Assembly (NCBI GenBank): GCA_031554215.1
Contig: JAVBKF010000144.1
Coordinates: 1 to 8,596, forward strand
DNA: 8,596 nucleotides
From: JAVBKE01 sp031554215
Lineage (GTDB): Bacteria; Bacillota; Bacilli; JARBTR01
Direction: 5' to 3'
A model generated the notes under the pieces. The model saw only the letters and a list, made by a program, of their open reading frames with translations, was not told the DNA's origin and searched no databases. Below, piece by piece: positions 1-6,637 of this stretch (the stretch's first letter is position 1; each line of letters begins with the position of its first letter). A program made the position numbers and the translations under genes.

Positions 1-108
1 CCATTTGAATTGTTTAGCTTTCTCTATGGTAATGATATTTTGGATAAACTCGGACAGTTTTTAGTCGAACCAAATGAGATTATCCTGAAACCTGTGCTTT
101 TGAAGTAA
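1..108 (+). CDS. 3' end of an unidentified protein (partial)
   Basis: Frame 1 is open from the window edge to a TAA at 106-108 and gives the last 35 residues of a protein, starting PFELFSFLYGND and ending EIILKPVLLK. The start lies outside the window. The alternating hydrophobic tail with a Pro-Asn-Glu turn is like the final beta strands of many C-terminal beta-sandwich domains, for example in glycoside hydrolases, but 35 residues are too few to assign a family. No clear terminator follows directly. I do not recognise the gene, and the call rests only on the open frame reaching the edge. Confidence 0.45.
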   Translation, partial: PFELFSFLYGNDILDKLGQFLVEPNEIILKPVLLK

Positions 109-738
109 AAAGCATATTAACATACAAACGGCAAGGCACACTTTTTTAGCGTTTCTAGGGGTGGCATTTACTCTTTCAAAAAAAAGATTTTATGTCACCT
201 TCTTTTTATCTTGCGTTTGTTTAGCTCTATTCTATCAAAAAGACACAACTTTATTAAGTGAAAGTTCCTTTTTTATCCGTTTTTATTTACTCTTTGTTAG
301 ACTTAACGCTACTACTTAACGCCGTTTCCTCGATTGTTGCATTTACTTTGTCCATCCACCAAAAGTTTTTAAATCGTCTATTCTGATATTTGTTGGCGTT
401 GCATTTAGTGTCGCAAAATAACTTGCGAGATACGAAATTAATAGAGGGTGGATAGTCAGGTACCCATGTCTAGGTCCTAGGGCAAACTCCAGTTTAAACT
501 TCGCAAGGAACGTGAACTTCTATTTAATCAGCTCTCTGTCAGTACTCTTTCACCTCTTGTCCATCAACCTAAAGTTTCAATTAATTATCTAGAATGTTTT
601 TTCGTAATAATCTCTATTCCCTAAGAACACTGGCCGCTATTATACATCTCTAACGGTCTTGACACTAGTTTTCGTCTGCATCATTTTAAGCGACATAGAA
701 ATGATCGAACATTGCCCAATTTTGTTTTCAGAATTGTA
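109..738. other. Long gene-free, possibly decayed region
   Basis: No intact gene with a ribosome binding site is visible on either strand. Frame 2 is open from 104 to a TAA at 317-319 and encodes a strongly hydrophobic, membrane-like stretch (about 120-300), but it has no ATG and no Shine-Dalgarno. Frame 3 holds a 42-codon GTG-started hydrophobic ORF (258-386), also without a ribosome binding site. From 482 to 753 one frame is open except for a single TAA near 614. This pattern of membrane-like fragments in shifting frames suggests eroded coding sequence, but chance open frames in A/T-rich DNA cannot be excluded. A short palindrome CTAGGTCCTAG lies at 470-480 and a direct repeat ACTTAACGC at 301-309 and 314-322. 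Confidence 0.4.
153..418 (+). repeat. Diverged repeated motif around GCATTTA (three copies)
   Basis: The heptamer GCATTTA occurs at 164-170, 339-345 and 401-407. The first and third copies sit in 29-base stretches (153-181 and 390-418) that match at 21 of 29 positions by eye. They lie in the same reading frame, where they encode the similar peptides FLGVAFTLSK and FVGVAFSVAK. The middle copy (about 336-355) shares mainly the core and encodes IVAFTLS in another frame. This could be a duplicated, decayed membrane segment or chance similarity. Confidence 0.35.
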
Positions 739-768
739 TTGACAATGGTTTAGCTTCAATAATACACT
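739..768 (+). promoter_or_regulatory. SigA-type promoter of the symporter gene
   Basis: A perfect -35 hexamer TTGACA lies at 739-744, with a TACACT -10 (4 of 6) at 763-768 after an 18-base spacer. Transcription would begin near 775, which places the alternative TTG start at 768 outside the message and supports the start at 804. The -35 lies inside an inverted repeat ATTGT-ATTG-ACAAT (733-746) that could be an operator; this is inference. Confidence 0.6.
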
Positions 769-789
769 TGGGTAATACGAAAAGTAACT

Positions 790-797
790 GGGGAGGG
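790..797 (+). promoter_or_regulatory. Ribosome binding site fixing the symporter TTG start
   Basis: GGGGAGGG stands six bases before the TTG at 804. The upstream in-frame TTG at 768 has no Shine-Dalgarno sequence, so 804 is the preferred start. Confidence 0.8.
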
Positions 798-803
798 ACA
801 AGT

Positions 804-2057
804 TTGAAAGTGATATTAAAGAAACACTGGTTTACACCTGTTCTAATAGGTTCAATTATCCTTGGCGGAATTGCTGGTGTTGTTTTTGGAGAGAAAGCAA
901 CGGTTGTGCAGCCTCTTGGTGACTTGTTTAGAAATTTATTGATTATGATGATTGTTCCACTTGTATTTTTCAGTGTTTCGTCAGCTATCGCTAATATGAA
1001 AGAGATGAAGCGGTTCGGGAAGATTATGTTTTACTTTCTAATTGTCGTAGCTGCTTTAGGGTTAATTACTGCTATCATCGGATTTATTGCTACGCAAATC
1101 TATAGCCCTGTGGACGCTGCTGCGGCAGACTCTATGCGCCATTTGTTAGGTGCTGTAGAACAGCAACCTGTTGATATGACGCCAATGGAACGGTTTGTCA
1201 GTATGGTGACTGTTGAAGATTTCTCAGAACTACTAACGAAAGATCATGTATTGCAATTGATTATTTTCTCGTTCCTTTTTGGGACTGCAACGATGCTCAG
1301 CAAAGAAAAGGGAAGACCGATGGCCTTATTTTTAAAATCAGGTTCAGATGTCTTTATGAAGTTTGTTGAAATTATTATGTATTTTGCACCAATTGGTTTA
1401 GGTGCTTACTTTGCGGCAACAGTCGGTACACTTGGACCGCAGATTGTTGAGGGGTATGTCAGGACGTTTGTTCTTTATTTAGCTGTAACTGCGTTTATGT
1501 TCGTTGTGATGTACTCGCTATTTGCTTATTTTTCAGGCGGGAGGCGGGGTGTCAGCGTGTTCTGGAAACATATCCCCGGAACAGCTGTAACGGCTATTTC
1601 AACTTGTTCAAGCGCAGCTTGTATCCCGGTTAATCTTGAAGCAACAAGAAAGATGGGGGTTCCAGAGGATATTGCTGAAACGATTATTCCGCTCGGAACG
1701 AATACCAATAAACTAGGCTCGGTACTTGGTGGTGTATTCAAGATTGTTTTCCTGTTCGTTCTGTTTGAAAAGGATATGACCAGTTTTCCAGCTATTATAT
1801 CAATTATCGGTGTTGCCTTTCTAGTCGGTGTCGTGATTGGTGCGGTTCCTGGGGGAGATACAATCGGGGTGTTATTGATTATTTCCGTGTTCGGGTTTCC
1901 ACCAGAGGTGTTTAATTTAATACTAATCATTAGTACAATTATTGATATCCCTGCAACGCTTCTCAATTCAACAGGTAACACGATTGCTACATTGCTTGTT
2001 ACGCGCTTTGTTGAGGGGAAAAATTGGGTGTCAAATAGTCTGACTACAAAAGCGTAA
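804..2057 (+). CDS. Dicarboxylate/amino acid:cation symporter (DAACS family)
   Basis: This integral membrane protein of the GltP/DctA/GltPh fold should import a small organic acid or amino acid using an ion gradient. With the TTG start at 804 it has 417 residues, normal for the family. The sequence is hydrophobic throughout. The serine-rich HP1 tip STCSSAAC is at 266-273, followed by a TM7 motif NKLGS (302-306) where the family usually has NMDGT. The last helix has D381, T385, N388 and N392, matching GltPh D394, T398, N401 and D405. By the same constant offset of 13, GltPh D390 becomes S377 and R397 becomes A384. Loss of the arginine argues against acidic amino acids as substrate. Loss of two sodium-coordinating aspartates (L304, N392) is unusual. 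The gene is monocistronic, with its own promoter and terminator. Family confidence is high; substrate and coupling ion are unknown. Confidence 0.92.
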   Translation: MKVILKKHWFTPVLIGSIILGGIAGVVFGEKATVVQPLGDLFRNLLIMMIVPLVFFSVSSAIANMKEMKRFGKIMFYFLIVVAALGLITAIIGFIATQIYSPVDAAAADSMRHLLGAVEQQPVDMTPMERFVSMVTVEDFSELLTKDHVLQLIIFSFLFGTATMLSKEKGRPMALFLKSGSDVFMKFVEIIMYFAPIGLGAYFAATVGTLGPQIVEGYVRTFVLYLAVTAFMFVVMYSLFAYFSGGRRGVSVFWKHIPGTAVTAISTCSSAACIPVNLEATRKMGVPEDIAETIIPLGTNTNKLGSVLGGVFKIVFLFVLFEKDMTSFPAIISIIGVAFLVGVVIGAVPGGDTIGVLLIISVFGFPPEVFNLILIISTIIDIPATLLNSTGNTIATLLVTRFVEGKNWVSNSLTTKA

Positions 2058-2083
2058 CGACGAAAAAAGAAAATGTTCAATTC

Positions 2084-2122
2084 AAGTGAGCTACGTCAAT
2101 CATATGGCGTACTCACTTTTTT
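2084..2122 (+). terminator. Rho-independent terminator of the symporter gene
   Basis: AAGTGAGCTACG (2084-2095) pairs with CGTACTCACTT (2108-2118) apart from one bulged C. The hairpin runs into a T tract ending at 2122. It starts 26 bases after the stop codon. Confidence 0.85.
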
Positions 2123-2226
2123 CTTGCTATTTACGAAAACGCTCTTACCGTAGTGGGCGGGACCTTGCCTGCAGATTTTACTCCACTATTAGCCTTTATC
2201 AGATAGCGTGCCAAAATTCTATAATG

Positions 2227-2266
2227 AAAAAATGAGGAGACTGCATTTTAAATGCGTCTCCTCATT
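2227..2266 (-). terminator. Rho-independent terminator of the penicillin-binding protein gene
   Basis: The 11-base arms AATGAGGAGAC (2231-2241) and GTCTCCTCATT (2256-2266) are perfectly complementary, and inner bases around GCATTTTAAATGC can extend the stem. The A run at 2227-2232 is the U tract when read on the minus strand. It lies about 26 bases past the minus-strand stop codon. Confidence 0.9.
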
Positions 2267-2292
2267 AATCGTACACCTACTGATAGAATCAT

Positions 2293-5004
2293 TTATTCGG
2301 TAGCTGTCACAGGTGCAAACTTGACTGGATTAGATGCTGGTGAGAATATGCCTTCATTGTCAACTGCATAGACAAAGTAGTTACCGACCGCATCATCTGG
2401 AATGTTATAGCTTAGTGAGCTGTCTGCTTTGACAGTCTCGACAAGTTCTTCTCCGTTGTAGATGTAGTAACCAACTAGATCTGGTGAGCCGGAGGTTGAC
2501 CATGTTAGTTGTTGCCCGTAAATGGCAGCAGTAACTGCCTTCGGTGCTGCGCCATCCATTGGAAGCTGTTCGAGTGATCCTGTAGCGGTTGGTACTCTAG
2601 CTGAGAAATCACTCTTATCAATGACATATTCGTATCCCATATCAGCTAAAGAATTTTCTGTTAGCATTGGTCCACTTGAAACAAATTCTGCAGGTGTTGC
2701 TGCCGTAGCGGCGTATTTTTTTCCGTTTAATTCTACATAATCAAATGAGGCGCCTTCGCCACCTTGACTTTTAGGTAGAAATTTTTTGTTAAAATAGTCT
2801 GTTTGCCCTGTACCAGGGAAAGTTGCTTTGACAATACCCTCTGGTGTTGGTGGGAAATCACTCACATGTGTGAAAGCTTCAGGACTAACGCTATAAGCTG
2901 CATTCACAAGGTCAGACCATAGATGCATGTTTCTTTGGCTGTAACTCATTCCGCCACGCTGCAGTGAGGCAGGTGTGTCATAACCCATCCATGTACCAAA
3001 TGTAACCGAAGGATTAGAGGCAACTAACCATGCATCTTTGTAATCCTGCCCTGTACCAGTTTTTCCGACCCAATCGCTTTGGAAGTCAAGCTGACTCTTA
3101 AGTCCAGCGGCCGTCCCGCCATTAACGACATCGCGTAAGCAATCACGCATCATAAAGGCTGTTTCTGGACTGAATACTTGGACCGGTGCTACTTCATGTT
3201 GGAAGACGACATTGCCATCACGGTCAACGATTTTATCGATCATAAAAGCATCTACAAATTTACCGTCGTTTGCAAATGTAACATAGGCATTAACATTTTC
3301 TTCGACGGTAACACCGGCAGATAAACCACCAATACTGGTTGATAAATTGGTGTAGTCCTCAGGTTGTAAAGTGGTGAAGCCCATTTTTTCTAAATAGGTG
3401 GCTGGTCTGCTGTCAACAATTTGTTCGTATTGGATAACAGCAGGAATGTTATAGGATCGTTTAATAGCTTCTCGTGTTGTTGTCACATCAGTATAGCCAC
3501 TGTCACCGTAGTTTGTTGGCTTATAGGGTTCCTCCCCACCGGTAGGTATTGAGACTGGAACGTTCACCAAAGGTTTTCCTGGTGAACTGACGCCCATTTC
3601 CATTGCTGGCCCATAGACTAGCAGTGGTTTCATGGTAGAGCCGTTTGACCTGGTGGCGTCCGTCGCATGGTTCAATTGCTCGCGCTGGAAATCTCGTCCA
3701 CCGACAAAGCTGATAATTCTACCAGTATCATTGTCAATTAATACAGCACCACACTCGACAGGCTCATTGATTGTTTCCTCTTGCCCAGTTTCAGGATTTA
3801 TTACTGTGACCGCGTGGCTGGGTTGGAATGAATTAAAATTATCAACTGCTAGTTGCATTGCATCATAAACGCCTTTGTCGATGGTTGTGTAAATCTTGTA
3901 ACCACCTTGGCGTAATTCAGTTTCTGCATGTGCAACATATTCCGCGTTGAGATCTGGATCCGCAATTAAATCCTTAGCCGTATAGCCGTCTTTTTTGGCA
4001 ACAACTGGTGTCAAAATATCAATCGCTCTTTCTTCTGCTTCTGCCATCACGTAAGGATACTGAACGTTTGGTGTGGCAGGTGTTGGCTGGGCAAAATCTT
4101 TGGTGATATCATAGGCAAGTGCTTCGTTGTACTCTTGTTCTGTAATCGCACCATTTTGATACATCCGTTTTAACACAAGTTTCATTCGGTCAAGCCCCGG
4201 AGATAAATCCTCCTTGATAGATGGTGTATTTGTGTAAGGCGTAAACGCCGATGGACTATTTGGAAGTCCAGCTAGAAATGCTGCTTGTGGCAAATTGACA
4301 TCTATAGCGTTAATACCGAAAATACCTTGAGCCGCAGTTTGGATACCCGCAATGTTATGTCCGTTTGAATTTCGCCCGAATGGAGCAACGTTCAAATAGA
4401 TTTCCATGATTTCATCCTTACTGAGAACGTTTTCAACACGTTGTGCAAGGAGGATTTCCTTGAATTTTCGGTCAAATGATTGCTCGTTTGTCAGCATTTG
4501 CATTTTGACCACTTGTTGTGTAATCGTACTTCCGCCTGATTGATTCTCGGAGTTGGTAATCTCTTGAAGTCCAGCACGGGCAATTGATTTCGGGACGACA
4601 CCGCTATGGGTATAAAAATTTTCATCCTCAGTTGCAACAATTGCTTCGACAATTAAAGGGGAGACTTCTTCGATCTTAACGGTCTCGCGTTCTAAGTCTG
4701 TTCTTAGTTTTCCAAGAGAAACGTCATTTGCGAAGTATACTTCTGATGTTTGCTCAAAATCGTACAGTTCATTTCGGATCTCCTCTTCAGAACGGAGTGG
4801 CTCTTCTTGCACTGTAGCGGCAAAAAAACCAGCACCTGTTCCAATTGCGAAAGAGATAGCAACAATTCCCGAAATGAGAAATAAAAGCACGAGGTTCCAA
4901 ATGACTTTGTAGGCAATATTGAAGCGTTTGATATTTTGTTTTTTCAAGAATTTGCTCCGTTGGTTATTATGAGATTTACGGCTGTTTTTATGTTCGTTTT
5001 TCAA
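2293..5004 (-). CDS. Class A penicillin-binding protein (PBP1A-type) with C-terminal FnIII-like domain
   Basis: This bifunctional peptidoglycan synthase polymerises lipid II (glycosyltransferase) and cross-links stem peptides (transpeptidase) outside the membrane. With the TTG start at 5004 it has 903 residues. A basic, Asn-rich cytoplasmic tail (1-30) precedes one membrane anchor (about 34-63). The GT51 domain shows EDENFYTHSG with catalytic E126, GGSTITQQ (157-164), RKFKE (179-183) and KDEIMEIYLN (196-205). The transpeptidase domain has S456-T-M-K459 with nucleophile S456, SYN (517-519) and KTG (648-650), so both activities look intact. Residues about 820-897 resemble a fibronectin type III fold (LTWSTSGSPDLVGYYIY, then a YFVYAVD strand). 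The gene is divergent from tyrS and probably transcribed alone. The upstream GTG at 5013 is less likely as start because it overlaps the Shine-Dalgarno sequence. Confidence 0.95.
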   Translation of the reverse strand: MKNEHKNSRKSHNNQRSKFLKKQNIKRFNIAYKVIWNLVLLFLISGIVAISFAIGTGAGFFAATVQEEPLRSEEEIRNELYDFEQTSEVYFANDVSLGKLRTDLERETVKIEEVSPLIVEAIVATEDENFYTHSGVVPKSIARAGLQEITNSENQSGGSTITQQVVKMQMLTNEQSFDRKFKEILLAQRVENVLSKDEIMEIYLNVAPFGRNSNGHNIAGIQTAAQGIFGINAIDVNLPQAAFLAGLPNSPSAFTPYTNTPSIKEDLSPGLDRMKLVLKRMYQNGAITEQEYNEALAYDITKDFAQPTPATPNVQYPYVMAEAEERAIDILTPVVAKKDGYTAKDLIADPDLNAEYVAHAETELRQGGYKIYTTIDKGVYDAMQLAVDNFNSFQPSHAVTVINPETGQEETINEPVECGAVLIDNDTGRIISFVGGRDFQREQLNHATDATRSNGSTMKPLLVYGPAMEMGVSSPGKPLVNVPVSIPTGGEEPYKPTNYGDSGYTDVTTTREAIKRSYNIPAVIQYEQIVDSRPATYLEKMGFTTLQPEDYTNLSTSIGGLSAGVTVEENVNAYVTFANDGKFVDAFMIDKIVDRDGNVVFQHEVAPVQVFSPETAFMMRDCLRDVVNGGTAAGLKSQLDFQSDWVGKTGTGQDYKDAWLVASNPSVTFGTWMGYDTPASLQRGGMSYSQRNMHLWSDLVNAAYSVSPEAFTHVSDFPPTPEGIVKATFPGTGQTDYFNKKFLPKSQGGEGASFDYVELNGKKYAATAATPAEFVSSGPMLTENSLADMGYEYVIDKSDFSARVPTATGSLEQLPMDGAAPKAVTAAIYGQQLTWSTSGSPDLVGYYIYNGEELVETVKADSSLSYNIPDDAVGNYFVYAVDNEGIFSPASNPVKFAPVTATE

Positions 5005-5012
5005 AAATATCA

Positions 5013-5019
5013 CTCCCTT
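5013..5019 (-). promoter_or_regulatory. Ribosome binding site fixing the PBP TTG start
   Basis: On the minus strand AAGGGAG is followed eight bases later by TTG (5004-5002). The longer reading would start at a GTG (5013-5011) whose first base is the last base of this Shine-Dalgarno, so the TTG is preferred. Confidence 0.75.
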
Positions 5020-5029
5020 GAACCTAATT

Positions 5030-5038
5030 ATTATAGCA
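5030..5038 (-). promoter_or_regulatory. Extended -10 promoter of the PBP gene
   Basis: Minus-strand TGCTATAAT gives a perfect -10 hexamer with the TGn extension. No good -35 lies 17 bases upstream, which is usual for extended -10 promoters. The implied start of transcription lies only a few bases before the Shine-Dalgarno, so the leader is short. Confidence 0.65.
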
Positions 5039-5058
5039 TAGGCATTATGGCTGGTACA

Positions 5059-5087
5059 TTGACTTTTGAAATTTCATATGTAAAAAT
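5059..5087 (+). promoter_or_regulatory. Candidate promoter of tyrS
   Basis: TTGACT (5059-5064, 5 of 6) is followed after 16 bases by TAAAAA (5081-5086), or after 17 by AAAAAT. It is back to back with the PBP promoter. An inverted repeat AATTTCA (5070-5076) / TGAAATT (5091-5097) flanks the -10 and could bind a regulator. Transcription from here would give a leader of about 165 bases before tyrS. Confidence 0.45.
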
Positions 5088-5118
5088 GAATGAAATTAGT
5101 GGTATTAAGGCATTCTTT

Positions 5119-5133
5119 GGGGTGGTAACCGCC
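5119..5133 (+). promoter_or_regulatory. Degenerate T-box-like core in the tyrS leader
   Basis: GGGGTGGTAACCGCC differs from the T-box core AGGGTGGnACCGCG mainly by one extra A and the final base. Its TGGT would pair with a tRNA 3' end ACCA, which fits the A discriminator of tRNA-Tyr. However, it lies only about 30 bases after the candidate transcription start, no Stem I or specifier loop is recognisable, and no U-tract terminator follows before the start codon. It may be a remnant, or simply a hairpin (GGTGG/CCGCC with a TAA loop). Confidence 0.25.
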
Positions 5134-5257
5134 ATCTTAAGGTGACTATTTAAACGAACCAGTGCAGATTGTGTTGCCTAGTCGTTTTGTCTACAATAAG
5201 GGAGCGGATTGGTATATCCTTAACTTTCCACAAAAATAATTATTTATGAGGTAGCTT

Positions 5258-6514
5258 ATGAACTTACTAGAAGATTTACGGTATAGAGGCCTAGTTAATC
5301 AATGTACAGATGAAGAAGGGATGGAGACAATCATTAATGAAGAAAACATTCGTCTCTATCTTGGCTTTGACCCAACAGCGGATAGCTTACATATCGGCTC
5401 GCTGGTCGGGATTTTGATGCTCCGCCGCTTTCAGTTAGCAGGTCATACACCGATTCCGCTTGTTGGTGGTGCGACTGGACTGATTGGTGATCCGAAACCC
5501 AGTGCCGAGCGCGTTCTCAATTCCCGCGAGGTTGTTGCAGGTTATGTTGACAAAATCAAAGCGCAATTGTCCCATTTCTTAGAATTTGAGGCGGGTGACA
5601 ATAAGGCGATTATTGCCAATAACCTTGATTGGACTGGCGAACTTGATGTGATTACTTTCTTACGTGATATCGGAAAGAATTTCAACATTAACTATATGCT
5701 CGCAAAGGAAGTTGTTCAATCCAGGCTTGAGACAGGTCTTTCTTTTACTGAGTTTAGTTATATGGTTTTACAAGGGTTTGATTATTTACAGCTCTATACC
5801 AACTATAATTGCCGGTTGCAGCTTGGTGGGAGTGACCAATGGGGGAATATCACGGCGGGTCATGAACTGATTCGTAAAACAACGCCAGGTGCTAAAGTGT
5901 TTGCGATGACTTTTCCGCTTGTAACAAAATCAGATGGTACAAAGTTCGGTAAGACCGAAGGTGGAACGATTTGGCTTGACCGGAAGTTGACGAGCCCGTA
6001 TGAGTTTTATCAATTTTGGTACAATTCGGATGATCAGGATATCATCAAATATATGAAGTATTACTCTTTCATGTCGAAAGAGGAAATTGAGGCGTTTGCT
6101 GTGAAAGTAGCAACTGACCCAGGGAAGCGGGAAGCACAGAAAGCATTAGCAGCGGAACTCACGATTATGGTTCATGGAGAAGCATCGCTTGAGCAAGCAC
6201 TGCGCATTTCAGCGGCACTGTTCAGTGGTGACATCAAGACACTAACAATTGACGAGATTCGTCAAGGGTTCAAAGATGTACCAACCGCGCAAGTGGAGCG
6301 GAACGATGCAGTGCTGATTGATATTTTGGTTGCAACGAAAATCTGCTCATCGAAACGCCAAGCGCGTGAGGATGTCACAAATGGCGCGGTGTCGATTAAT
6401 GGAGAGAAATGTACAGATGTTGATTATAGTTTGCAGGAAGCGGACCGCTTTGGTGATGAATTTACCATCATTCGTAAAGGAAAGAAAAAGTACTTTATGG
6501 TTCAGTTTGTTTAA
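5258..6514 (+). CDS. tyrS: Tyrosyl-tRNA synthetase
   Basis: This cytoplasmic class I enzyme charges tRNA-Tyr with tyrosine using ATP. The 418 residues match the usual length of the TyrS1 type. The Rossmann catalytic domain carries the HIGH-type motif H45-I-G-S48 and the KMSKS-type motif K229-F-G-K-T233. Tyrosine-pocket residues known from Geobacillus TyrS have counterparts: Y34, D38, D78, Y168, Q172, D175 and Q194. The C-terminal S4-like RNA-binding domain (about 350-418) contains SSKRQAREDVTNG and ends KKYFMVQFV. The ATG at 5258 follows TGAGGT (5247-5252) at suitable distance. It is divergent from the PBP gene and followed by a strong terminator, so probably monocistronic. In Bacillales tyrS is commonly T-box controlled; here only a degenerate core is visible. 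Confidence 0.98.
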   Translation: MNLLEDLRYRGLVNQCTDEEGMETIINEENIRLYLGFDPTADSLHIGSLVGILMLRRFQLAGHTPIPLVGGATGLIGDPKPSAERVLNSREVVAGYVDKIKAQLSHFLEFEAGDNKAIIANNLDWTGELDVITFLRDIGKNFNINYMLAKEVVQSRLETGLSFTEFSYMVLQGFDYLQLYTNYNCRLQLGGSDQWGNITAGHELIRKTTPGAKVFAMTFPLVTKSDGTKFGKTEGGTIWLDRKLTSPYEFYQFWYNSDDQDIIKYMKYYSFMSKEEIEAFAVKVATDPGKREAQKALAAELTIMVHGEASLEQALRISAALFSGDIKTLTIDEIRQGFKDVPTAQVERNDAVLIDILVATKICSSKRQAREDVTNGAVSINGEKCTDVDYSLQEADRFGDEFTIIRKGKKKYFMVQFV

Positions 6515-6531
6515 TTTCATTTCATAAGTAA

Positions 6532-6595
6532 GGAAAAAGCCAGGTAACAGTTACTTGTTGAAGCACAATCACCAAGTCACTTTTACCTGGTTTTT
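6532..6595 (+). terminator. Rho-independent terminator of tyrS
   Basis: CCAGGTAA (6540-6547) pairs with TTACCTGG (6583-6590), and an inner pair ACTTG (6553-6557) / CAAGT (6573-6577) can extend the hairpin. A T run follows at 6591-6595. The A run at 6534-6538 could allow weaker termination on the other strand. Confidence 0.85.
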
Positions 6596-6637
6596 CTTTC
6601 ATTCAATGCACAACAGCTTAGTACACATCCAATACAG

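Noticed and set aside
287..355. 22-codon minus-strand ORF beginning MDKVNATIEE
   Set aside because: It is very short, has no properly spaced ribosome binding site, and is easily due to chance.
768..803. Longer N-terminus of the symporter from TTG 768
   Set aside because: There is no Shine-Dalgarno, the position coincides with the end of the predicted -10, and a much better site precedes TTG 804.
1526..2080. 184-codon minus-strand ORF opposite the symporter
   Set aside because: It lies antisense to a clearly conserved transporter, has no family-like sequence, and is rich in Thr, Ile and Pro as expected for the complement of membrane-protein codons.
4936..5145. 69-codon plus-strand ORF over the PBP start and the tyrS leader
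   Set aside because: Its first part is antisense to the PBP N-terminus, it has no ribosome binding site, and it crosses both promoters.
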